From the NCBI GenBank assembly GCA_001606155.1, contig LODT01000041.1:248001-312000 (forward strand): a DNA stretch of 64,000 bases. Reading direction: 5' to 3'. The notes under the pieces are model-generated. The model saw nothing but the letters and a program-made list of their open reading frames with translations, searched no databases and was not told the DNA's origin. This document shows, in pieces, positions 21,504 to 30,751 of the stretch (its first letter is position 1; each line of letters starts with the position of its first letter). The position numbers were made by a program, and so were the translations under genes. The DNA comes from Tieghemostelium lacteum (taxonomy: Eukaryota; Evosea; Eumycetozoa; Dictyosteliales; Raperosteliaceae).

Positions 21504-22184
21504 TTATTTATAAACTTTTAAATTTACACCATATTCATTTGATAACTTTGAAAGTAGTTCTTTATCTTTTTTCTCATCAAAAACTCTACTACCGACTCTA
21601 CCTCTACCTCTAACTTGATGTTTTGTTAAAATCTCTGGTATGGAGTCGTCTTCAAACTCTTTATCATGTACAGTTTCTTCTTGTCTAAGTTCATCTTTTT
21701 CATTAGAGTTGTGTAATGGAATTCTATCTTGTTTAATATCAGAAAACAATTCACCAAAGATAGAATCAATTTTAGTTTGTAATATAGGATCATCAGGCTC
21801 CTCTACACTATGAGTATTTAAATTCTTACTATAGTGTACGTTCTTTTTCTTTCCAACAGCACTATAGTATGGATCATATTTATATCTAGGTTTACTGTTA
21901 TTATAATTATTATTTCCTTTATTGTTATTATTATATTTGTTTTTATAATCTTCTTTTTCAATTTGGTTTCTATTATGCGATACAGTTTGTTTGATTACAT
22001 TTTCTAGAAACGGTATATTTGGTGCAGAATTCCTAGGTGAACTTCCAGAAATACTCTTTCTAGATTTGTAATCACTGTCACTATTTCTATCTACTGGTCC
22101 ATCAAATGTCTCTTTATCTTTTTTATACAATGATTTTATATAATCTTTATTTAATTCTAAACTATCTAAAACTTCTTCATCCAT
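21504..22184 (-). CDS. Uncharacterised hydrophilic protein
   Basis: A 226-residue protein starting MDEEVLDSLELNKDY. It is highly charged, with an Asn/Lys/Tyr-rich middle (KNKYNNNNKGNNNYNN). A C-terminal segment HQVRGRGRVGSRVFDE is followed by a short helix and looks like a conserved motif. I do not recognise the family. It is divergent from OGG1, with only 83 bp between start codons, so the two genes probably share a bidirectional promoter. Confidence 0.65.
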   Translation of the reverse strand: MDEEVLDSLELNKDYIKSLYKKDKETFDGPVDRNSDSDYKSRKSISGSSPRNSAPNIPFLENVIKQTVSHNRNQIEKEDYKNKYNNNNKGNNNYNNSKPRYKYDPYYSAVGKKKNVHYSKNLNTHSVEEPDDPILQTKIDSIFGELFSDIKQDRIPLHNSNEKDELRQEETVHDKEFEDDSIPEILTKHQVRGRGRVGSRVFDEKKDKELLSKLSNEYGVNLKVYK

Positions 22185-22267
22185 TCGTATCAAATGAAAA
22201 ATGTAAAAATGAATAGGACATACCGCCTTTTTTAAAATTTCTTTTTGGTTTTTATTATCAATACACT
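22185..22267. promoter_or_regulatory. Compact bidirectional promoter
   Basis: Only 83 bp separate the start codons of the divergent unknown gene (minus) and OGG1 (plus). Both promoters and leaders must fit in, or overlap, this AT-rich stretch. Confidence 0.5.
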
Positions 22268-23323
22268 ATGTCTTTGTTATTAAAAGGGAATTGGGAAATA
22301 TTAAAATTGAATAAAAACTCACTGAATTTAGAGAGAACACTTTTTTCAGGACAATCGTTTATATGGAATATAATAGAAAATACAGAGAGATTATTTATAG
22401 GAACTATTAAAGATAATATAGTAGTTTTAAAAGAAAATGAAATAGATAAAGATACTATTGAATATAAATTTATTGATAGTAAGCAATTGGTAAATGACAA
22501 TAACAAGATGACAGAAAAACAAAGAAAAGATGAGTTGATAAACTATTTCAACTTAGGATATCACATCAATGATCATCTAAAACAATGGAAACAAGATACT
22601 GAACCTGATATGAAAAAGAAACATAGTCTAAATAAGCAATTTTGTGAGACTTACGATAAATTTCAAGGATTAAGACTTATTAGACAAAACCCTTTGGATT
22701 GTCTATTCTCTTTTATATGTTCACAGAATAATAATATAACTAGAATTTCAAAGATGGTAAAGAACTTGCAATCAAAGTATGGAAGTGAGATTACTGAGGT
22801 TGAAGGTCAGAAATACTATTCATTTCCATCACTGGATCAACTGATGAATTGTAAAGAAACTGAACTCAATGAACTAGGGTTTGGGTATAGATCAAAATTT
22901 ATAGTACAATCTGCAAAACAAGTTAAAGAGAAAGGAGGTGAAACTTGGTTAATGTCACTTCGTGAAAAGACACATCAAGATGCTCATAAAGAACTACAGA
23001 CCCTTATGGGAGTAGGTCAGAAAGTTGCGGATTGTGTATGTCTATTCTCCCTCGATAAATTTGATATTGTTCCAGTGGACACTCATGTATATAAAATCTC
23101 ACAAAAACATATGCCAACACTAAAAAAGAAGAAACTCTCACCTGCTATCTACCAAGAGATTCGTGAATTTTGGAAATCAAGATTTGGATCACAAAGTGGC
23201 TGGGCCCACACTATACTCTTTGCAAATGAGATTAGTCATTTTAAAAAGAGACCTCTAGAAAAACCACAACAAATAGAAAATGATAATGAAACAGAAGTCA
23301 CAGAGAAAAAGGATGATAAAAAT

Positions 23324-23354
<31 letters not shown>

Positions 23355-23389
23355 TAAAAGAAACCAAATCAAAGAAATTAAAGAGATAA
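22268..23389 (+). CDS. ogg1: 8-oxoguanine DNA glycosylase
   Basis: A 373-residue OGG1-family glycosylase/AP lyase of base excision repair. The helix-hairpin-helix reads LMGVGQKVADC, with catalytic Lys at about residue 252, followed by PVDTHV with catalytic Asp at about 271; the 19-residue spacing equals that of human K249/D268. The N-terminal domain contains FRIGQ-like SGQSFIW and the conserved NPLDCLFSFICSQNNNI. The C-terminal 50 residues form an acidic then basic tail (EEEEEEEEEVKETKSKKLKR) that could act in nuclear targeting. Intronless. Confidence 0.95.
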
Positions 23390-23420
23390 TTTTGTGTACA
23401 GATATAATATATTTATAGGT

Positions 23421-24296
23421 TTACTGTTTTTGAATTTTTAAACTAATATCAATGTGTGGTACACCTTGAGTTAGATTACCCATACTTATGATATCTACAT
23501 CATTGGTGATGTATTGTAAAATAGTATCTGAGGTGATACCACCAGAGAGTTCAATTATGACATGAGGGTATTTTGTTTTTAGGAAATTTGAAACTGGCTT
23601 ATGATCTTCTGGTTTAAAATTATCCAACATGACAACATCAGCACCAGCTTCAATAGCTTCTATTGCTTCTACTTGAGATCTACATTCCACTTCAATTTTC
23701 AAAGTAAATCCACCAACAGTACGAGCATTCTTTACAGCATTGGTAATATTACCACATGACCAAATATGATTATCTTTCAACATGATCATTGAAGATAAAT
23801 CCATTCTATGACTATCCAAACCAGCAACTAACAATGCATATTTCTCTACTAATCTGAAACCAGGAGTTGTTTTTCTAGTACCTGCAATCTTACCCTTCCA
23901 ATCTGGGAACTCTTTACGAACCTTCAAGTTCAGAGTCTTTCCTCTAGTAGTTATACCACAAGATCTAGAGATTATATTCAAAGACAATCTCTCACCAATG
24001 AGAATGTTTCTAACAGGACCTACTACAGTTGCTAATAAATGTGGTTTTCCATCTTGATATTTAATCTCTTCACCATCTTTTATAAACCATTCAACCTTAC
24101 ATTTCAATTCATCGAATATCTCCTGTACAAATAGTCTGCCTGAGAAATAACCATGTTGTTTACCCAACAAATGTGCAGTCTTTATATCCTCTCCTACAAT
24201 CACACCACCATAATCAAAAGATGGAATATCTTCTTTCAACCAATCTTTAACTAAACCACTAACAGTTTGTTTTGGGAATAAAAATGATAAATCCAT
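23421..24296 (-). CDS. qprt: Quinolinate phosphoribosyltransferase (nicotinate-nucleotide pyrophosphorylase)
   Basis: A 291-residue QPRT that converts quinolinate and PRPP to nicotinate mononucleotide in de novo NAD synthesis. Recognisable segments are ERLSLNIISRSCGI, AGTRKTTPGFRLVEKYA, HRMDLSSMIMLKDNH, IEVECRSQVEA, DVVMLDNF and ELSGGI. These are the substrate-binding Arg/Lys/His clusters of the type II PRT barrel. Length is normal for the family. The gene is convergent with OGG1, with about 30 bp between stop codons. Confidence 0.95.
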   Translation of the reverse strand: MDLSFLFPKQTVSGLVKDWLKEDIPSFDYGGVIVGEDIKTAHLLGKQHGYFSGRLFVQEIFDELKCKVEWFIKDGEEIKYQDGKPHLLATVVGPVRNILIGERLSLNIISRSCGITTRGKTLNLKVRKEFPDWKGKIAGTRKTTPGFRLVEKYALLVAGLDSHRMDLSSMIMLKDNHIWSCGNITNAVKNARTVGGFTLKIEVECRSQVEAIEAIEAGADVVMLDNFKPEDHKPVSNFLKTKYPHVIIELSGGITSDTILQYITNDVDIISMGNLTQGVPHIDISLKIQKQ

Positions 24297-24419
24297 CCTA
24301 TGTTACTTCCTTTAGTCTATTACAACTGAAAATTAATTTAATAAAAAAAATGAAAAGTAAACCATATTTTGATTTTCTTTGAAATAAATTCACACAATTA
24401 TGAGTGGTTTGTGAGATCA

Positions 24420-24977
24420 TTAATTTTCTTTAATAGAAGTTTCTGATTTATTAGTTTTATTAAAAGAAGTTTTTTCTGATTTATATTGATCATTCCAATT
24501 CTTTTTTTTAATATATGTGTATTGATGTTCAACATCAAAGTATAATTTACATTCAATTTTTAAATGATCTAATTTTTTATCTGTACACAAGTTATTGTAT
24601 GAATCTGTAAATTGTTTGGAATTATTTTGCATTCTTTCGAATTGTTCATTGTAATCCTTTGGTGTGAAACCAGGAAACACTTTAAATCCGCCAGACGATA
24701 AGTATATATTTGGTATAGCTGAACCTTCATCAAATTCCAAAATCTTACAACCAAATTTTGTTGATAAATCTACAAAATCCTGTAAATCTTGGTCTTTTAG
24801 TGACAGTTGTTCTTTTACTTTGTCTCTTAAATCACCAACAACTGTAGAATATAACAGATTATATCTTTGATCGGCAGACAAATTCAATCTCTTCAGAGAT
24901 TTAATAGAGGAATTATTGAGTTTTACTCCTTGAAATACACTTATTGGATGCTGAAGTTTAGTTATAAATTTTGACAT
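24420..24977 (-). CDS. Uncharacterised 185-residue protein
   Basis: A single-exon gene. The first 120 residues look folded (…HPISVFQGVKLNNSSIKSLK…), while the last 35 are Lys/Ser/Thr-rich and disordered. No TM helix, signal peptide or motif that I recognise. The coding pattern is consistent and the frame opens at an ATG, so I take it as a real gene of unknown role. Confidence 0.6.
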   Translation of the reverse strand: MSKFITKLQHPISVFQGVKLNNSSIKSLKRLNLSADQRYNLLYSTVVGDLRDKVKEQLSLKDQDLQDFVDLSTKFGCKILEFDEGSAIPNIYLSSGGFKVFPGFTPKDYNEQFERMQNNSKQFTDSYNNLCTDKKLDHLKIECKLYFDVEHQYTYIKKKNWNDQYKSEKTSFNKTNKSETSIKEN

Positions 24978-25127
24978 CTATCTCACCACAAATTGTACAA
25001 CTTCGAAATGAAAACTTCAAAATAAAAATATCATCAAAAAAGAAAAAAGTGTAAGAGTAATTAAAATTTCAAAATGAGGGCCAATAAGTAATTTATTTCC
25101 AATAGACCAATAAATAATACCGTAAGA

Positions 25128-25817
25128 TTAACGATATGATTTTTGGAATCTGGCTCTGGCACCACGACCACCGAATTTCTTGGCTTCACAACGTCTTGGG
25201 TCGGAAACTAATAATAATCTGTCGTATTCCAATAAAGCTTTTTTGATTTCGTTTTTGGATTGTTCATCAACGTCTATATAGGAAAAAAAGAAAAGAGAAA
25301 TGTTAGGGTTAAATGTTTAAATATAGTCTACAAACCAACAACAATATATGATATCTGATGGGGACCATTGCTTTGTTGTTGACAAAATGGAATTCCTAGA
25401 GAATTCTTTGCAAACTCATATAAATATGATAATGCATACATTTTTGGTAATAAGCAACGATGGCTTTAGCGATAGCTTGTCTGACAGCTGTGTGTATTAT
25501 AATATAATGTTAGCTTTATAATTTTAATGTTTTAATAGAATATTGAGGAGGCTAGAATGAAACATACCATAGATTTGGGCAACAGAACCACCACCTCTGA
25601 CTCTAACACGGATGTCGACTTGTTGGTATTTGTCTTTACCGACAATGATCATTGGTTCGTAAACTTTTAATCTTAAGAGTTTTGGTTGAACTAATTCCAA
25701 TGGAACACCATTGACTTTAATCAAACCTTTACCGTTGGTGCAGTAAGCAACAGCGACGGCTGATCTCTTTTTACCGTGAGTTTGAACAACTTTTAATGGA
25801 GCAGCTTCAGTAGACAT
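25128..25817 (-). CDS. rps16: 40S ribosomal protein S16 (uS9)
   Basis: Three exons (25817-25568, 25487-25440, 25273-25128) give 147 residues, the family's normal length. Exon 1 carries [16 protein letters not shown] and the RVRGGG loop. A 48-nt exon 2 codes [15 protein letters not shown]. Exon 3 ends with [26 protein letters not shown] split into the expected basic tail that reaches the decoding centre. Both intron positions keep frame (phase 1). Codon use is of the highly expressed type (TTC, GGT, CGT, GTC). Confidence 0.97.
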
Positions 25818-25949
25818 TTTGAATTTTGGCTAAACGAAAAAGGATTCGAAAAAAAAAAATTTTTATTATTTTGATTGAAAAAATTTACACGATTTTTGTA
25901 AAATTTTTAGTAAATTTTTACAAAACTAGTAGTTTTTAATTAATTTTCA

Positions 25950-26027
25950 TGGATAAAGTGAAAGTCTATCCAATACATGTTTGTTCGAGAGATTATGAAG
26001 GCTATTGTTTAGTTAACACTTTATCCA
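25950..26027. repeat. 11-bp perfect inverted repeat upstream of rps16
   Basis: TGGATAAAGTG at 25950-25960 is mirrored by CACTTTATCCA at 26017-26027, with a 56-nt gap that is less AT-rich than its surroundings. A second short hairpin (AAAGAGAGATTTATCTCTTT) follows near 26062. This could be a cruciform, a small structured RNA or chance. Confidence 0.4.
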
Positions 26028-26230
26028 CTAATATAGTTTGTTTAGGCTAATTTAGTGATAAAAGAGAGATTTATCTCTTTTTATGTCTTTATTGTAAAAA
26101 AATAAAAAATATTTAATATGAGAAAACAAATACAACCTTTAATGTTTAAAAGATAAAAAAACCATTAATATTGCACGTGATTCTAACTCATACAAAAAAA
26201 TGTTGAAGTCAAATTTTTTTTTTTTTTTTT

Positions 26231-26408
26231 TTATCTACAGAAGTCACGCACTCTGTTGTTGATAAATCCATCAAACAATTTAAATTTTTTAATTAAGATA
26301 TCCTCAATTTTTTGATCTTTGTAGACGCCTAATTTATTAGCCCTGTTACAAACAGTTTGTTCTACATACGTATATCTTATTATCAAATAAAAAATGTCGA
26401 ATGGTAAT
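26231..26408 (-). pseudogene. Orphan exon-like coding fragment
   Basis: On the minus strand a 58-codon frame follows a TTGCAG acceptor-like site and reads LPFDIFYLIIRYTYVEQ…VYKDQKIEDILIKKF… to a TAA. It has clear coding texture, but I find no matching upstream exon or initiator. The first residues resemble the opening of dictyostelid F-box/ankyrin-type proteins, but the match is weak. Confidence 0.35.
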
Positions 26409-27003
26409 CTGCAATAGAGTTAAAGAGCTTCTTTCAGGGATTATTAAGTTTGAATATAATATTTTAAACAATGATAATATTGAATCAAAGATAGACGAAC
26501 AAATTATGATTCATAAAAGCGATATACACATATAGAAATAATAATAAAAATAGAAATAATAATAATAATAATATAATAATAATAATAACAAACTTGTAAA
26601 CCACATTTTAGAGAATGATTTACCCAGAGTACACATTCTACAACCTACAGTAAATATAATTGTTAATGCTAATTCTCAATTAGTAAACCAAGTAAATCAA
26701 AAAAACTTTATTATTTTTCAAAACTTAATTGATAATCTACAGCTACAGCACGAGAATCAACAGCTGCAACAAGAGAATCAACAGCTACAACTAAATAATA
26801 AACAAATACAAAAAGAATACCCAACAGAGATTGAGGAGAATATTGAATTAAAGGGTATCATTAATCAAAATAATGAAACACTAGAAGAGATAAAAAAACA
26901 AGTAGATCAATTAATTTCCAACGAAAACAAATTGGAATTAATGATCTTAGAAAAGAATTCCCTATTGGAGGAATCAACAGAAGTAGAATCAATAGAGACA
27001 TAA
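26401..27003 (+). pseudogene. Broken Asn-rich coiled-coil gene
   Basis: An ATG at 26401 opens a 44-codon frame (MVICNRVKELLSGII…). It ends just before AAT runs (26540-26590), after which a second long frame codes a coiled coil (LQLQHENQQLQQENQQLQ…, then LEEIKKQVDQLIS) to TAA at 27003. At least two frame changes separate the pieces, both in or next to the AAT runs, where slippage is easy. Product family unknown. Confidence 0.45.
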
Positions 27004-27329
27004 AAGAATTGAATTATCTTCTTTGCCAACATATTTCTAATTTCTGTAGTTTCTTTTTGAAGATAATCTTCAATGTTTTCATGGGTAATTGGGCAATTAG
27101 AAAGACCATAGATATTTCTTTTTTGTTCACCAAAATATAGACCAAAGCTTACCTCCATTTCGTCAAAAACAATACCACCAATTTTTTGGTTGTCTTTACA
27201 ACTATCAGATAGGATCTGGAAGTTATAATCCACATCTTCTTTTTCTGTATATATCACACATGGAGCTTGGTGATCTGTTGAGGATATTATAGATGACCCA
27301 GATGAATTGAAAAATATCCATGGACTCAA
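26907..27329 (-). mobile_element. P-element/THAP9-like transposase fragment
   Basis: A 140-codon minus-strand frame contains KIGGIVFDEMEVSFGLYFG followed by NIYGLSN. This resembles the first catalytic block of P-element/THAP9-family transposases (…FDEMKI…GLVYD…G.IVG). The remaining catalytic blocks, a THAP zinc finger and terminal inverted repeats are not seen nearby, so this would be a dead fragment. It overlaps the tail of the coiled-coil remnant on the other strand. The family call rests on one motif. Confidence 0.35.
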
Positions 27330-27426
27330 AACAATTCAACAATTCTACACCAAATTACAAACACTTTTACCTCCACAATCAACTGATTTTTTTGATTTAG
27401 CTTCATATAACACTATATATTCCTGA
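27274..27426 (+). pseudogene. Short coding-like fragment
   Basis: A 50-codon frame without ATG reads SVEDIIDDPDELKNIHGL…TIQQFYTKLQTLLPPQ… to a TGA. It has a protein-like composition but is antisense to, and overlaps the start of, the transposase-like frame. I treat it as another scrap in this degraded region. From 27427 to 27831 I see only AT-rich sequence with one imperfect direct repeat (near 27485-27545 and 27680-27750, sharing GTTGTGCA and TTCAACC.TTTATTCAA). Confidence 0.3.
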
Positions 27427-27831
27427 GGAAAATATTATATTTCATATAAAATAAAATTTTGAACCTATAAATTATTCCTTTAGCAGTTGTGCAACTTAAT
27501 CATTTGTACATTTATTCATTAGTTCAACCTTTTATTCAAACAAACATATAACTAAAAATAAGCAAATATCAATGATGATCAATAAATCCAATCATTAATT
27601 AAAGATAAAATGAATTTCAATAAATAAAAAAATATTTAATTCTCATCCTTTCCTATGAAATTATCAAATTAATAGTTGATCCAAAAGTTGTGCAGTATTT
27701 ACCATCAGTTCCTTTATAAGATTATTCATCAATTCAACCATTTATTCAATATATATATTTTAACAATATAAATTTAAAAATTTTTTTTTCATTTTTCAAA
27801 TTTACACTTTAGAGGTATATCTGTTTCCAAA

Positions 27832-28448
27832 ATGGGTGATAGCAATAATGATAACTTAACTCTCCCAAAAGGTATGATTTTTATAAAAAGTAGTTTATTA
27901 ATGATTGAATTGATAATATTAATATTGATATTGGATGATGAGTAGCTACTGTTTCAAAATTGATAAAGGAAATGTTACCAAATGATATAAAATGTTCTAA
28001 TGAAACTAGAGATATGATATTGGAGTGTTGTGTTGGTAGGTTTAAACATGTATTGAATGATTTTATCATACTTTGAGGATGAATAATTAATTGTAGAGGT
28101 TTTTAAATAGAATTTATACATTTAATATCGAGTGAGGCAAATGATATCAGTGGAAAAGATAATAAGAGTACTATTGGTGCTGAACATGTAATAAAGGCAT
28201 TAAACGAATTAGGTTTCAGTGAATATACACAAAAAGTTTCAGAAGTCTATGATAAACATAAACTAGAGGCAACTACAAAGAAAGAACTAAAAGGCAGTAA
28301 AAAAGATTTGAAACCCACAGAACAACTATTAGCCGAACAAAAACTATTATTTCAACAAGCAAAATCAGCTTATAATGCTGATATTAAACAACAACAGGAA
28401 CAGCAACAACAGTTACAACAATCACCACCTCAACCAAAACTGGAATAA
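27832..28448 (+). CDS. dr1: Negative cofactor 2 beta (Dr1), histone-fold repressor
   Basis: Three exons (27832-27871, 27946-28035, 28111-28448) give 155 residues. The histone fold reads LTLPKATVSKLIKEMLP, then EFIHLISSEAND and TIGAEHVIKALNELGF, almost the animal Dr1 sequence. The C-terminus keeps the LLAEQKLLFQQAK helix and adds a Gln-rich tail (QQQEQQQQLQQ). With NC2-alpha it binds TBP on DNA and blocks TFIIA/TFIIB. Each exon alone is too short to stand out; the splices at G/CT and G/AA are in phase 1 and recreate the conserved AT and EF residues. Confidence 0.93.
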
Positions 28449-28699
28449 ATCCATTGGACATAATACACCCAGTATTGTATAAAATAGCAGTTGCCGAGGA
28501 TATATATAACTATATAGGTTTTTATAGTGGAGTGGTAGTATATATCTATATACATAATCATCTATATAGTGTACATAAAATTTTAAAATAAATATTTAGA
28601 TGGTTCTATATGATCAATCCATTAGAAAATATAAAATATATTCCAAAAGGAAATTCTGTAGAACCATTAATTCCAATACCAAAATTTAAATCAAGATAA
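28448..28699 (+). other. Possible small spliced gene or fragment after dr1
   Basis: Directly after the dr1 stop, in another frame, 46 open codons read NPLDIIHPVLYKIAVAEDIYNYIG…. After a TTTAG acceptor at 28599, a second frame reads WFYMINPLENIKYIPKGN… to a stop at 28697. Both look protein-like, but I find no initiator and no donor in the right phase. It might be the end of a small mitochondrial-type protein whose first exon I cannot find, or chance. The rest up to 28841 is AT-rich spacer. Confidence 0.25.
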
Positions 28700-28841
28700 A
28701 TGAACCACTTTACTCATCTTTGTAAAAAAAATGATATTCCAAATTCTGAAGAAAAGCCAATTCTCATAAAATTTTTCTATTAATTAAATTGTAAATTATT
28801 TTTTTTTTTTAATTGAACTTGTCCATTTATTAATTTTTAAA

Positions 28842-30404
28842 ATGATGTACCAACAAAATAATCTAATAAATCAAGGAATGATGAACAATCAGCCTCAACA
28901 ACCATATAGAAACCAAAACATGGGAATGAATAATATGGGAATGAATAACATGAATAACATGAATAACATGAACAATATGAACAATATGAATAATATGAAT
29001 AATATGAATAATATGGGAATGAACAATAATATGAACTTACTAAATAACAATGGAATGAATAACATGGGAATGAATAGCAATTTTGCTATGAATAATAGTA
29101 ACATGAATAACAATATGGGGATGAATAATTTAAACAACAATCTATTAATGAACAATAATACCAATAACATGAATAACAATATGGGAATGAATAATTTAAA
29201 TAATAGTTTAGCTATGAATAATATGGCTATGAATAATGGATTGGGTGTTATGAATAATAATATGGGAATGAATAATTTAAACAACAATTTAGCATTGAAT
29301 AATAATAATATGGGAATGAACAAGAATGTTATGAATAATAATATGCAAATGAATAACAATCTTGCTGGTGTTAATAATAGTTTACTTATGAATAATGGTA
29401 TTGGTGCAAATAGTGGAATAAATAATGTAAATCAATTTAATAATCAAAATAATAATATTGCTCAGAGACCCCAACAACAGCCATTACAACCATCACAACA
29501 AATTTTAGGTATGAACAATAACAATAATCTTTATGTACAACAGCAACAACAACAACATCAAAATCAACAACAACAATTTTCATCTGGATTTTCACAACAA
29601 AATAATAGCTCAAATTTAATAATGAATAATAATTTAAATGTAAACAATAGTAACAATATACCAAATTTGATGAATAATAATGATTTTAGTAATTTAATGT
29701 TTCAGGGACATCTTCCTAGTAAATTACCATCATTTAATCAACAACAACCAACTCAATTAAATCAACAGCCACTGGATTTAAATACAATACCACAAATGAG
29801 TAATGAATCTAGAGCACAATATTACAATGTATATTATAAAATTGGAGGTAACGATGGTGGAAAGGTATCAGGATCTACAGCTAAACCAATTTTGATGAAA
29901 TCTCAATTACCAACTGAGAAACTAGCTGAAGTTTGGAGACTTTCTGATATAGATTCTGATGGCAGTTTAGATAGAGAAGAATTTGCACTTGCAATGCATT
30001 TGATCTATGCACTGAAAAGTGGTATTTCATTACCTACTCAACTACCAAAACACCTAATCCCAGAATCTAAACAAGTATATCATATGGGTTCTGCATCCAA
30101 TCAAAATGATTGGCAATCATTCCAACAAGCTAATATCAATCTTAACCAACAACCTCAACAACAACAAGGTTTCATTCAAGCACAATTCCAAAACTCATCT
30201 CAACCCAATTCTAACGCAATAGGTGGAGGTAATAACTTTTTTTCACAAGATCAAACCACACTTAATTTTGTACCTGCTGCCTATGTACCAAAATCCAATG
30301 TACCTGGCTCCGCAATCTCATTTGAACAGCGTGTAGCCTTGTCAAGCGATCTCGATGCTGCATTGGCAAAAAGAGGACAAAATAGAAATAATAATTTATT
30401 TTAA
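28842..30404 (+). CDS. EH-domain protein with Asn/Met-rich N-terminus
   Basis: A 520-residue protein. Residues 1 to about 300 are low-complexity Asn/Met then Gln/Asn repeats. An EH domain (about 320-410) follows, with YNVYYKIGG, MKSQLPTEKLAEVWRLSDID and an intact EF-hand loop DIDSDGSLDREEF. EH domains bind NPF tripeptides in endocytic adaptors, so a role in clathrin-mediated traffic is likely (inference from EPS15/REPS families). The C-terminus carries a short conserved-looking helix, ISFEQRVALSSDLDAALAKR. The prion-like N-terminus may favour condensation, as Eps15 tails do. Confidence 0.9.
   Translation: MMYQQNNLINQGMMNNQPQQPYRNQNMGMNNMGMNNMNNMNNMNNMNNMNNMNNMNNMGMNNNMNLLNNNGMNNMGMNSNFAMNNSNMNNNMGMNNLNNNLLMNNNTNNMNNNMGMNNLNNSLAMNNMAMNNGLGVMNNNMGMNNLNNNLALNNNNMGMNKNVMNNNMQMNNNLAGVNNSLLMNNGIGANSGINNVNQFNNQNNNIAQRPQQQPLQPSQQILGMNNNNNLYVQQQQQQHQNQQQQFSSGFSQQNNSSNLIMNNNLNVNNSNNIPNLMNNNDFSNLMFQGHLPSKLPSFNQQQPTQLNQQPLDLNTIPQMSNESRAQYYNVYYKIGGNDGGKVSGSTAKPILMKSQLPTEKLAEVWRLSDIDSDGSLDREEFALAMHLIYALKSGISLPTQLPKHLIPESKQVYHMGSASNQNDWQSFQQANINLNQQPQQQQGFIQAQFQNSSQPNSNAIGGGNNFFSQDQTTLNFVPAAYVPKSNVPGSAISFEQRVALSSDLDAALAKRGQNRNNNLF
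28940..29015 (+). repeat. Nine-nucleotide tandem repeat coding Asn-Met-Asn
   Basis: Units of the form AAY ATG AAY are repeated about eight times without interruption, giving (NMN)n in the EH-domain protein; related, more diverged units continue to about 29360. Confidence 0.85.
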
Positions 30405-30601
30405 ATTCAACAAATCCCCTTTACTTCTCCTTCTTCTTTAATTAAAATACTATTTATTTAAATATCACCCAACCTAAAATAAACAGAAAACCCCTTATTC
30501 TATTCTAATCAATTCAAATTGAGATTCATTTATTATATGTTTAGTTAGAAATAAACCAAATTATTCCTACTTGAGATCTCACTAATATTATATTTAATAA
30601 T

Positions 30602-30714
30602 TTAATCATCACTACTACTACTTGATGATTCACTGTCACTATCAGAAGTATCACTATCACTTTCATCAGTATAACTTTCATCACTTGAATATTGTGAATC
30701 AATTGATTGATCTA

Positions 30715-30751
<37 letters not shown>

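Noticed and set aside
28895-29359. Leu/Phe/Ile-rich frame antisense to the EH-domain gene
   Set aside because: It is the complement of the Asn-Met repeat; the hydrophobic composition is an artefact of AAT/ATG complements.
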